Source: Minwuia sp048007105 (GTDB lineage Bacteria; Pseudomonadota; Alphaproteobacteria; Minwuiales; Minwuiaceae). Taken from it: 64,000 nt of DNA. Numbering within the stretch: position 1 is the first letter of the stretch; each line of letters starts with the position of its first letter. The notes beneath the pieces are model-generated. The model ran no database searches, was not told the origin of the DNA, and saw only the letters and a list, made by a program, of their open reading frames with translations. Shown one piece after another: positions 1 to 7,792 of the stretch. The translations under genes and the position numbers were made by a program. Location: NCBI RefSeq assembly GCF_048007105.1, contig NZ_CP180352.1:2170001-2234000 (forward strand), read 5' to 3'.

Positions 1-369
1 CTTGAAGTAGCGTAGATTGGCCATCAGCGGCTGCAGGTCGCCGTCGATCGAGGCGCGCCCGGTCTTGGTCATGGCGAACAGGTCGTGCCAGCCGGGTTTC
101 GGCAGCGGCGCCCAGAATCGCTCCCAGTTCTCGACCGGCCCGCGGATGGCGAAGGTGAAGGGGCGCATCAGCACCGGACCGCGCACCAATTCGACGATCA
201 GCCCGTCGCGGATATGGATGTGATAGGGAACCTCGCCGATCTGCCAGACCCACTCGAGGTTCACGAAGCGGCCACGCCAGACCAGCGACTGGTCCGCGTG
301 CACGGCGTCTGCGAGATGTTCGATGGCGTGGGCCGCAGGCGGCCCGCCATGGGGCGTCTTCTTCGCCAT
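1..369 (-). CDS. Hypothetical protein, possibly SCP2-like (C-terminus cut by window edge)
   Basis: An open frame of 123 codons runs from an ATG at 369 to the left edge without a stop, so only the N-terminal part is visible. The product is soluble, has no signal peptide, and is rich in Trp and aromatic residues (for example WRGRF, NLEWVWQ, ENWERFWAPL). The alternation of short strands and the ending GRASIDGDLQPLMANL recall small SCP2-type sterol-carrier/lipid-binding domain proteins, but this is an impression from pattern only. It lies 13 nt downstream of the HtrA-like gene on the same strand, so the two are probably co-transcribed. Function not established. Confidence 0.55.
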   Translation of the reverse strand, partial: MAKKTPHGGPPAAHAIEHLADAVHADQSLVWRGRFVNLEWVWQIGEVPYHIHIRDGLIVELVRGPVLMRPFTFAIRGPVENWERFWAPLPKPGWHDLFAMTKTGRASIDGDLQPLMANLRYFK

Positions 370-382
370 CGCCGGTCCCTCC

Positions 383-1441
383 CTATTTCTGCCAGCGCTG
401 GATCTTCAGGTAGCTGTCGCGGTCGGCGCTGCGGATACTGGTCTCGAATGACGATCCCGCATCCTGCCGCATCAGGGTCAGCGCGATGTCGGACCCAGCC
501 GGGCCCGCCGACCATAGTTGTTCGTAGAACTCGGCCAGGCTGCCGACCGCGACGCCGTTGACGCGCAGGATGATGTCTCCCTGTTCCAGCCCCGAATGCG
601 CCGCCGGTCCGCTTGGCGAGGTTCCGAGCACGACGACATGGCCCATGCGCTCGTCGGCGAACAGGCCCAGCCAGGGCCGCGGCGGCGCGTTGCGCCGGCC
701 CTTGATGATCAGGTCGTTCAGGATCGGCTCCAGCAGGTCGATGGGCACGATCATGTTGCCGGGCCGGGGCTTGCCGCCGGCCGTGGCGTCCTCGATGTAG
801 AGGGAGCCGACACCGTAGAGCAGCCCGTCCATGCCGATCATCGCCGCACCGCCCCAGTTCGGATGCGCCGGTGCGGTGTAGATGGCCTCGTCCAGGGCGT
901 ATTCCCAGTATCCCTGGAAGGGCCGCTTGCCGGTGACGGTCTGGACGATGGTCTCCGCGCCGCCGCAACTGGTGACGACGGAGGAGCCGACCTTCAGGTC
1001 GCGCACCGTGCCGAAGTTCAGCATCGGGCGGTTCAGCGGCGAGACGGCGCGGACAAGGCCGAACCCGCTCTCGAAATCGTAGGCCAGCACATCCGCTTCG
1101 GTGGGGCGGCCCTCCGAATCCAGCACGGCGACGCTCTCGGCCTCCACGATCAGATAGCCGATGGTCAGGATCAGGCCCCCGGCGCCGATGACGATCCCGC
1201 CGCCGGCGCGCTCGGTCCCGAGCAGGGGCGCGGTGAAGGCGTCTTCCGGGATTTCCGCCTGCAGGGGCGTCAGCGCACGGTGCACGGCCTCGACATCGAA
1301 GGGCAGATCGTCATTCTCGGCCGGCGTCACCGCCGCGGCCGCGGCCGCCGGACCGCTGCCAAACAGCGCGGTCAGGTTCGGCAGCTTGTGGCCGTTGACC
1401 TTGAAGCCCTTCTCCTCGCCGGTTTCGTCGTCGTCAGCCAT
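383..1441 (-). CDS. HtrA-like trypsin/PDZ protein lacking the catalytic triad
   Basis: The 352-residue product has the layout of a DegP/HtrA serine protease: an acidic, Ala-rich N-terminal segment (1-70), a chymotrypsin-like double barrel (about 80-245) and one PDZ domain (about 255-345, with RPWLGL and QGDIILRVNG). The catalytic motifs are recognisable but changed. The TNNHVV-type His position reads TIGYLI (Tyr96), the catalytic Asp position reads ESGFGL (Gly126), and GNSGGP reads PNWGGA (Trp196). The fold therefore looks preserved without peptidase chemistry. There is no signal peptide or membrane anchor, unlike periplasmic HtrA proteins. It starts directly after the stop of the upstream DsbA-fold isomerase gene. 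It is probably a peptide-binding or scaffold protein; this role is inferred. Confidence 0.8.
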   Translation of the reverse strand: MADDDETGEEKGFKVNGHKLPNLTALFGSGPAAAAAAVTPAENDDLPFDVEAVHRALTPLQAEIPEDAFTAPLLGTERAGGGIVIGAGGLILTIGYLIVEAESVAVLDSEGRPTEADVLAYDFESGFGLVRAVSPLNRPMLNFGTVRDLKVGSSVVTSCGGAETIVQTVTGKRPFQGYWEYALDEAIYTAPAHPNWGGAAMIGMDGLLYGVGSLYIEDATAGGKPRPGNMIVPIDLLEPILNDLIIKGRRNAPPRPWLGLFADERMGHVVVLGTSPSGPAAHSGLEQGDIILRVNGVAVGSLAEFYEQLWSAGPAGSDIALTLMRQDAGSSFETSIRSADRDSYLKIQRWQK

Positions 1442-2095
1442 TCAGGTGCGGGGCTCCAGTCCGGCCTGCTTCATCCGCCAGAGGCACATGTCGATCCGAT
1501 CCTGCCCGAAGAAGGGCTCGCCCTTGAAGGCGAGTGTCGGCACACCCCAGTGTCCACACTTTTCCAGCGCGTCCTCATTGACCTTGATGGCGTCCTCATA
1601 GGCCTGTTCGTTGCCCTCGATCGACTGCTCCATCGCCGCCAGATCGAGTCCGGCGCGCGCCGTGGCGTCCTTCAGGTGATCGCCCTGGTGCCAGTTCTTC
1701 ACCGCCTTGCCCCAGATGGTGCGCGAGATCTCGTCCAGAAAGGCGAGGCCCCGGCCGCGGTTCACGGCCTCGATTCCCAGCCGTGTCAGCCTGTGGATGT
1801 AGGGCTGTTCCTTGGGGATGGTGCGTGTCTTCATGTCCATGACCACCGGATCCGGATCGGGCCACTGGAAGGGGACGCCCAGATGCTCCGCGACCCGGAA
1901 GACATCCTTCATCAGATAGGCGGGCCACATCAGATTGACCTGGGAGAAGAACTCCGGCGTGCGGATGGCGATCGGATAGACCGGCCGGACATTGACGGTC
2001 AGGTTCCAGTCCCGCTCCAGCTGCTTGAAGCGCTCCATGCCCAGATAGGAATAGGGGCTGCGGAATGACCAGAATAGGTCTACCTGCAGGGTCAT
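1442..2095 (-). CDS. 2-hydroxychromene-2-carboxylate isomerase family (DsbA-fold) protein
   Basis: The 217-residue protein opens with VDLFWSFRSPYSYLG, the signature of the HCCA isomerase/kappa-class GST branch of the DsbA fold, where a Ser replaces the redox CXXC. The C-terminal segment GVPTLAFKGEPFFGQDRID is the conserved cis-Pro region. Family members use glutathione to isomerise aromatic ring-cleavage products, but many homologues act on unknown substrates. The ATG at 2095 was chosen because GGGAGGA lies about 7 nt upstream; the frame is open further upstream without a good site. The stop abuts the start of the HtrA-like gene, so the two are coupled in one operon. Confidence 0.85.
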   Translation of the reverse strand: MTLQVDLFWSFRSPYSYLGMERFKQLERDWNLTVNVRPVYPIAIRTPEFFSQVNLMWPAYLMKDVFRVAEHLGVPFQWPDPDPVVMDMKTRTIPKEQPYIHRLTRLGIEAVNRGRGLAFLDEISRTIWGKAVKNWHQGDHLKDATARAGLDLAAMEQSIEGNEQAYEDAIKVNEDALEKCGHWGVPTLAFKGEPFFGQDRIDMCLWRMKQAGLEPRT

Positions 2096-2180
2096 GCACG
2101 TTCCTCCCGATGCGCGTCGATGCGCTTGCCGAGAGAGTAGTGGAGGCGCAGCAAAAAGGGGAGGGGTGGGAGACCCGGGT

Positions 2181-3398
2181 TCAGCCGGCGGCCCGTTCCG
2201 CGCGGCTGAGGCGCGGCTTCGCCCGTTCCAGCCAGGGCTCCGCAAGCCGGTTGACGTTGGTGAGGCCCTCCAGCAGGCCCGGCACCACGACCTCCGAAGG
2301 CCGTTTCTGGCGCGGCATCAGCCGCAGCGCCGCCGCCATCGCCGCGGGATCGCGGTCCCCGTCGTCGGCCATCATCTGCACCAGGCCCAGCTCGGCGGCC
2401 CGCTCGGCGCGGATGGTCTGTTCCAGACGGGGCACGCGCCGCGGAACGATGATCGCCCGCTTGTCCAGCGACAGGATCTCGCAGAACGTGTTGTAGCCGC
2501 CCATGGCGACAACGCCGGCGGCATCCGCCATGAGGTTCTCGAAATGCGGGTCGAAGGTGATGACCTCGACGCGGTCCAGCTTCGAGGCGCGCTCATGGAA
2601 GCTGGACTGCAGTTCAGGCGGCATGAAGGGACCGAGCACCAGCAGGGCCGGATAGGGCAGCAGCGGGTCGCTTTCGTAGGCCTTCAGCACCCAGTCGATC
2701 AGCCCCTCGCCGTCGCCGCCGCCGCCAGTGGTGACCAGCAGGAAGGGCCGGTTGGTGATCTCGGGCAGAGACACGCTGGCAGCCGTACCGGGGCGGCGGG
2801 GCAGATAACCGGTGTAGATCATCTTGTGCAGCACGCCCGGGGTCAGATCCATGCCTTCCAGCGGATTGCAGATCTGGGGCAGGCCATAGACCCAGATGTC
2901 GTCATAGAGGTCTTCGAGGGCCGGCATCACGTTCTTGCGCTGCCATTCCGGCGCCAGCAGCTTCGGCTCGTCCATGACGTCGCGCAGGCCCAGAACCAGC
3001 CGCGTGCCGCGCTCCTTCAGCATCTTCAGGGTGGCCGTGACCTCGCCGCGCAGGCCAAGCGGCTCCTTGTCGACGATGAAGATGTCCGGGTCGAAGCTGG
3101 CGGCCGTGTGGCGGATGATCGAGGCTCGGAGATCCAGCGTGTCCTCGATGTCCATGTGCAGATTCAGCGACGTGTATTCGCCGTTGCGCAACTTGATGAC
3201 GCCGGGGACGCGGACGAAATCGACGCGGGCCCGGAAGTCGAAACTGCCGATGATGGGCGAGCCGGAAAGTATCAGTACCGACAGGTTCTTGTGGTTCTCG
3301 ACCAGAGAATGGGCGATGGTCCGGCAGCGTCGCAGGTGACCGAGCCCGAACGTATCGTGGCTGTAGATCAGGACGCGCGATCCGCGGCTTGATGCCAT
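2181..3398 (-). CDS. COG4671-type predicted glycosyltransferase (MurG-like GT-B fold)
   Basis: The 405-residue protein begins with RVLIYSHDTFGLGHLRR, the N-terminal acceptor-side loop typical of COG4671/MurG-like GT-B transferases. It later has LLVTTGGGGDGE and VVAMGGYNTFCEILS, matching the nucleotide-sugar-binding C-terminal domain. Members are found in polysaccharide and cell-envelope loci; donor and acceptor are unknown. It is divergent from the ABC protein gene, with 184 nt between the starts. It may act in the same envelope process, but only proximity supports that. Confidence 0.82.
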   Translation of the reverse strand: MASSRGSRVLIYSHDTFGLGHLRRCRTIAHSLVENHKNLSVLILSGSPIIGSFDFRARVDFVRVPGVIKLRNGEYTSLNLHMDIEDTLDLRASIIRHTAASFDPDIFIVDKEPLGLRGEVTATLKMLKERGTRLVLGLRDVMDEPKLLAPEWQRKNVMPALEDLYDDIWVYGLPQICNPLEGMDLTPGVLHKMIYTGYLPRRPGTAASVSLPEITNRPFLLVTTGGGGDGEGLIDWVLKAYESDPLLPYPALLVLGPFMPPELQSSFHERASKLDRVEVITFDPHFENLMADAAGVVAMGGYNTFCEILSLDKRAIIVPRRVPRLEQTIRAERAAELGLVQMMADDGDRDPAAMAAALRLMPRQKRPSEVVVPGLLEGLTNVNRLAEPWLERAKPRLSRAERAAG

Positions 3399-3582
3399 GT
3401 TCTAAACCCCAATACGCCTTGGATTTTTGCGGGACTATGCCAGAACACTACTGAACCGGCAAATCGTCAGATTGACCGTCGTCAATGATTGTCGGTTCCA
3501 ATCTGCTTCACTAGTGTGAACTCGGGCTGAATGAATGAGGGATACTGCCGCCGCGGGGGCGCGGGCGGCAGGAGGGGACGGC

Positions 3583-6306
3583 ATGGAACGCAATGTATTC
3601 AGCTTCATCGTGAAGCACAGCTATCGCCAGCAGATCGTCCTCGTGGCGCTGGCGGTCATCAACATGCCCATCACCTTCTTCGGCTATACGCTGGTCGAGA
3701 CGATCGTCAACGAGGGACTCCAGGGCTTCCGCAAGGTTGCGGTCGAAGAGGTTGTCGATGGCGAGACCGTCTCCAAGACGGTGAAGCAGAGTATCGAATT
3801 CCCCGAATTGGTCTTCGGAATCGGGCCTGAATTCGACCAGATCACCTTCCTGTTCATCCTTGTCGGCGTCTTCCTGATCAACATCCTGCTGTTGCAGGGC
3901 ATCAAGTACATCCTGAACGTCTACCGCGGCCAGACCGCGGAGCGGATGCTGCGCCGGCTGCGCTACACGCTGTTCGAACGGATCCTCCGCTTCCCCCGTC
4001 GTACCTTCAAGAAGGTCAGCCAGGGCGAACTGATCTCCATGATCACGGCCGAGGTCGAGCCGCTGGGCGGATTCGTCGGCGAGTGTTTCTCGCTGCCGGT
4101 CATGCAGGGCGGCATCATGCTGATGTCGCTGGGCTACATGCTCTACGCCAACTGGATCCTCGCGCTGGCTGCCGTCTCGCTCTACCCGCTGCAGTTCTGG
4201 ATCATCCCCAAGCTGCAGAAGAAGGTGAACATGATGGGCAAGGAGCGCGTCCGCCGGGTGCGGAAGCTCTCCGAGAAGATCGGTGAAAGCGTCACCGGCG
4301 TGAACGAGATCCACAGCAACGACACTACCAATCTGGAACTGTCGAACTTCGCCAACCAGCTGCACGGCATCTACTCGGTCCGGCTGGAAATCTACATCTG
4401 GAAGTTCGTCATCAAGTTCGTGAACAACTTCATCCAGCAGCTGGGTCCGGTGATGTTCTACTCGATCGGCGGCTATCTGGTGCTGACCGGCGGGCTGGAT
4501 CTCGGCACGCTGTTCGCCGCGATCTCGGCGCACAAGGAAATCGGCGCGCCCTGGAAGGAGCTTCTGGGCTACTACCAGCGCCAGGCCGACGCCCGGATCA
4601 AGTACGAGCAGGTTGTCGAGCAGTTCGCGCCGGCAGGGCTGTACACCGAAGACCGGATCATGCACGACGCCGATCCGTCGATCCGCCTGACCGGCGATCT
4701 GAAGCTGACCGGGGTCACCATGCTGGACGAGCAGAATTCCAGCCTGGTCGAGAACCTGTCGACATCGGCATCGCTGGGCAAACGCATCGCCCTTGTCGGC
4801 GCCAGCGGATCCGGTTCTTCCGAAGTGGCCGACCTGCTGGCGCGGCTGGAGGAACCGGACCGCGGCAGCATCCAGTATGGCGATCACGACCTGCAGACCC
4901 TGTCCGAAGCGGTTACCGGGCGGCGCATTTCCTATGTCGGCGGCTCGTCCTTCGTCTTCAACATGACGCTGGGGGACAACCTGTTCTATGGCCTCCGGCA
5001 CCGGCCGCTCGGTTCCCGCTCGGTCGAGGGCGACGACAGGAGCGAACTCGAGAAGTACATCTCCGAGGCGCGGGCCTCCGGCAATCTGGAGTACGATCCC
5101 CGGGCCGACTGGATCGACTACGAGGCAGCCGGCGTCACCGATCTTGCCGGTCTCCGCGCGGTGGGCATCGAGGCGTTGCGGATCGTCGGGCTGGATGAGG
5201 ATGTCTACCAGTTCGGTCTGCGCGGGCAGATCGATCCGGGCGTGCAGCCGGAGATCGCCGAAGGCGTTCTGAAGGCCCGCGAGGCCCTGAGCGCGCGGCT
5301 CTCCGATCCGTCCTTCGCCAGCCTGATCGAGCGCTACGATCCGGAGAGCTACAACACCAACGCTTCCGTGGCCGAGAACCTGCTGTTCGGCACGCCGGTC
5401 GGCGATGCGTTCGACTTCGACCACCTGGCCGAACACCCCTACATCCAGGAGGTGCTCGAGAAGGTGGGCATGACCCGGATGTTCCTGGAAATGGGCTACC
5501 AGGCTGCCGCGACCATGGTGGAACTGTTCTCGGACCTGCCGCCGGATCACGAGCTGTTCCAGCAATTCAGCTTCATCTCGGCCGACGATCTGCCCGAGTT
5601 CCAGGCGATTCTGGCGCAGTACGACCGCGAGCAGCTCGACAACATCGACGAGTCCGAGAAGCTCCGGCTGATGTCGCTGCCCTTCAAGCTGATCCCCGCC
5701 CGGCACCGTCTCGGCATCATCAGCGAAGACGTCCGGGCCCGGCTGCTGGAGGCGCGGAAGGCCTTCGCGGACAACCTGCCGGATGATCTGCAGGGCGCGG
5801 TCGATTTCTTCGACCCGGCGGAATACAACGCCGCGGCCAACATTCTGGACAACATCCTGTTCGGCAAGATCGCCTACGGCCAGGCGCAGGCCCAGGAGCG
5901 CGTCAGTTCGCTCATCCGTGAAGTCATGGCCGAACTGGACATCATCGATACCGTGTCCGAGGTCGGACTGGCCTACGAGGCCGGCATTGGTGGCGCCAGG
6001 CTTTCCGCCGGACAGCGCCAGAAGCTGGCGCTCGCACGGGCGGTGGTCAAGAACCCGGATGTGCTCATACTGTCGGAAGCGACGGCGTCGCTCGATTCCA
6101 ACAGCCAGGCCCGGATACTGGAACGACTGCTGGAGCGTTTCAGCGGCGGCGGCCTCATCTGGGGCGTCCACCGGCCGCAGATGGCCGAGCGCTTCGACCA
6201 CATTATCGTCATGAAGGGCGGAACCGTGGTGGAGAGCGGGACGTTCGAGGAACTGAACAAGGAAGGTACGGCGCTCAGTGAACTGATCGCCAACGAAGCG
6301 GCGTGA
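3583..6306 (+). CDS. Large ABC exporter-like protein with degenerate, expanded nucleotide-binding domain
   Basis: The 907-residue protein has an ABC exporter membrane domain (about residues 15-340) fused to a nucleotide-binding region of about 550 residues, twice the usual size. Walker A reads GASGSGSSE around residue 407, where the lysine should be. The Q-loop glutamine is lost (YVGGSSF). Walker B reads VLILSEA near residue 831, with Ser for Asp. The LSAGQRQ signature (residue 807), the Glu after Walker B, and an H-loop His (WGVHRP) remain. Between Walker A and the signature, the 'NxxFG' segment that normally follows the Q-loop occurs three times (DNLFYG, ENLLFG, DNILFG), separated by acidic helical sequence. 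The ATG at 3583 has AGGAGGGG upstream. It is followed 28 nt later by a cNMP-binding gene. Confidence 0.85.
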   Translation: MERNVFSFIVKHSYRQQIVLVALAVINMPITFFGYTLVETIVNEGLQGFRKVAVEEVVDGETVSKTVKQSIEFPELVFGIGPEFDQITFLFILVGVFLINILLLQGIKYILNVYRGQTAERMLRRLRYTLFERILRFPRRTFKKVSQGELISMITAEVEPLGGFVGECFSLPVMQGGIMLMSLGYMLYANWILALAAVSLYPLQFWIIPKLQKKVNMMGKERVRRVRKLSEKIGESVTGVNEIHSNDTTNLELSNFANQLHGIYSVRLEIYIWKFVIKFVNNFIQQLGPVMFYSIGGYLVLTGGLDLGTLFAAISAHKEIGAPWKELLGYYQRQADARIKYEQVVEQFAPAGLYTEDRIMHDADPSIRLTGDLKLTGVTMLDEQNSSLVENLSTSASLGKRIALVGASGSGSSEVADLLARLEEPDRGSIQYGDHDLQTLSEAVTGRRISYVGGSSFVFNMTLGDNLFYGLRHRPLGSRSVEGDDRSELEKYISEARASGNLEYDPRADWIDYEAAGVTDLAGLRAVGIEALRIVGLDEDVYQFGLRGQIDPGVQPEIAEGVLKAREALSARLSDPSFASLIERYDPESYNTNASVAENLLFGTPVGDAFDFDHLAEHPYIQEVLEKVGMTRMFLEMGYQAAATMVELFSDLPPDHELFQQFSFISADDLPEFQAILAQYDREQLDNIDESEKLRLMSLPFKLIPARHRLGIISEDVRARLLEARKAFADNLPDDLQGAVDFFDPAEYNAAANILDNILFGKIAYGQAQAQERVSSLIREVMAELDIIDTVSEVGLAYEAGIGGARLSAGQRQKLALARAVVKNPDVLILSEATASLDSNSQARILERLLERFSGGGLIWGVHRPQMAERFDHIIVMKGGTVVESGTFEELNKEGTALSELIANEAA

Positions 6307-6334
6307 CGGCGCGCGTACCGGGAGGACCCACCCC

Positions 6335-6811
6335 ATGAGCCTCAACGAAGAAGTCGATCTGCTCCGCCAGATCCCGATGTTCCAGAAGGTCGAACAGTCC
6401 AAGCTGAAGCTGCTTGCCTTTACCTCGGAGCGCCTGGTCTTCCAGCCGGACCAGACCGTCTGCGAGCAGGGCGAGCCCGGCGACAGCATGTACGTCATCG
6501 TTGACGGCGCGGCGGATGTCATCGTCAATCTGCCGAACGGGCCGCTCACCGTCGCCACGTTGAAGAAGAACAGCTTCTTCGGCGAAATCGCGATCCTGTG
6601 CGACGTGCCCCGGACCGCGACCGTGAAGGCGACCAGCAAGCTCACCACGCTCCGCATCACCAAGGACCTGTTCTACCGGCTGGTGTCCGAGTTCCCGCAG
6701 ATGACCATCGAGATCATGCGCGAGATCGCCGCCCGTCTCGACCGGACCACCCAGGACCTGCAGTCGACGCGCAACGAGTTGACCGAACTCCGCAAGTCGT
6801 CCGGCGGCTGA
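6335..6811 (+). CDS. Stand-alone cyclic-nucleotide-binding domain protein
   Basis: The 158-residue protein is a single CRP/CAP-type cNMP-binding beta-roll with a C-terminal helix. The phosphate-binding cassette is visible as FFGEIAILCDVPRTATV (about residues 89-105), including the Gly-Glu and Arg-Thr-Ala that contact the cyclic phosphate and ribose. There is no DNA-binding helix-turn-helix, kinase or channel domain. The C-terminal part (EIAARLDRTTQDLQSTRNEL) looks like a short coiled coil. It lies 28 nt behind the unusual ABC protein gene, with GGGAGGA before its ATG. I infer a regulatory partner of that protein; the ligand (cAMP or cGMP) cannot be told. Confidence 0.87.
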   Translation: MSLNEEVDLLRQIPMFQKVEQSKLKLLAFTSERLVFQPDQTVCEQGEPGDSMYVIVDGAADVIVNLPNGPLTVATLKKNSFFGEIAILCDVPRTATVKATSKLTTLRITKDLFYRLVSEFPQMTIEIMREIAARLDRTTQDLQSTRNELTELRKSSGG

Positions 6812-6821
6812 CCCGCAACCC

Positions 6822-7316
6822 ATGTCGCGTCTCGATTCGGTCATTGATCGGCTGATGGCGCAGCGCGCCTGTCTGGACGCTGCCGCCGCCGCCGTCTCGA
6901 GTGTTCCGGGTCCGGTGCTGGAACTGGGGCTCGGGAACGGCCGTACCTATGACCACCTGCGAGCCCGTCTGCCCGGCCGGAGGATTTTCGTCTTCGAACG
7001 CCAGGTCAACGCCCACCCCGACTGCATTCCGCCCGATGAGGATCTGTTCCTTGGCGATTTCATGGATCACCTGCCGGAGGCGATGCTGCGCATCGGCGAA
7101 CCGGCGGCGTTGGTCCACGCGGATATCGGAACCGGCGACAAACAGGCCAGCATGGCGCTGGCGGCCACGATCGGCTCGGCTGTCGTCGATCTGATGGCCT
7201 CGGGCGGACTGCTGCTGGCCGATCAGCCTTTCGGAGATCGCAGGCTGGCGCCTGCAGCGCTGCCGGACGGCGTGAAGCCCGGTCGCTATCACATGTTCAG
7301 AAAGACCGACGCATGA
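6822..7316 (+). CDS. Class I SAM-dependent methyltransferase (small, Methyltransf_17-like)
   Basis: The 164-residue protein contains PVLELGLGNGRTYDHLR (residues about 27-43), the SAM-binding motif I of Rossmann methyltransferases. It also has an acidic motif II (FVFERQVNAH) and ALVHADIGTGD. It resembles a short family of bacterial SAM methyltransferases of unknown substrate. It starts 10 nt after the cNMP protein. Its stop overlaps the ATG of the thioesterase gene (ATGA), so the genes from about 6335 to 9393 are likely one transcript. The substrate is unknown. Confidence 0.75.
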   Translation: MSRLDSVIDRLMAQRACLDAAAAAVSSVPGPVLELGLGNGRTYDHLRARLPGRRIFVFERQVNAHPDCIPPDEDLFLGDFMDHLPEAMLRIGEPAALVHADIGTGDKQASMALAATIGSAVVDLMASGGLLLADQPFGDRRLAPAALPDGVKPGRYHMFRKTDA

Positions 7317-7792
7317 ACCACCAGCCGATGGACGCCGCCCGGATCAAGGAGATCCTGACCAACCGGCCGCTGGCGCCAGCCAGTCAGATGCTGGGCTTTC
7401 ATGTGCTAGATATCGATCCGGACAGGGGCTATGCCCGCGTTGGCTATCTGGCGAAGCCCGATTTCTGCAATCCGCTGGGGGTGATCCAGGGTGGTTTCCT
7501 GACCGCCATGGTGGACGAGGCGATGGCCGTGGCCTGCGTTTCGATGGCCCGCTTCTCGATCTTCATCCCGACGCTTGAACTGAAGGTGAGCTTCCTCCGC
7601 GCCGGATATCCCGGGCCGATGACCGCCGAAGGCCAGGTCGTGCGGATGGGCAAGTCGGTCGCGTTTCTGGAAGGCTCGCTCTTCGACGAGAAGGGCGAGT
7701 TGCTGATCCGCGCCTCGGCCACCGGCAAGGTGACGCCGAAGGACAAGGTGCAGGCTGCCAAGGCCGCGCGCGAAAGAGAGGACAGCGCATGA
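7313..7792 (+). CDS. PaaI-family hotdog thioesterase
   Basis: The 159-residue hotdog protein has the PaaI/YbgC-type signature FCNPLGVIQGGFLTAMVDEA (about residues 52-71), with the Gly-Gly turn and the Asp-Glu of the long hotdog helix. A later stretch is LKVSFLRAGYPGPMTAEG. Family members hydrolyse acyl-CoA thioesters. Both ends overlap neighbours by 4 nt (ATGA): with the methyltransferase upstream and the acyl-CoA ligase downstream. That arrangement suggests the thioesterase and ligase act on the same type of acyl group. Confidence 0.88.
   Translation: MNHQPMDAARIKEILTNRPLAPASQMLGFHVLDIDPDRGYARVGYLAKPDFCNPLGVIQGGFLTAMVDEAMAVACVSMARFSIFIPTLELKVSFLRAGYPGPMTAEGQVVRMGKSVAFLEGSLFDEKGELLIRASATGKVTPKDKVQAAKAAREREDSA

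Noticed and set aside
3511..6663. Open frame of 1050 codons on the minus strand
   Set aside because: It is the antisense of the ABC protein and cNMP genes. The translation is Gln/Asp/Arg-rich with no domain, while the plus strand has clear ABC motifs and ribosome sites.
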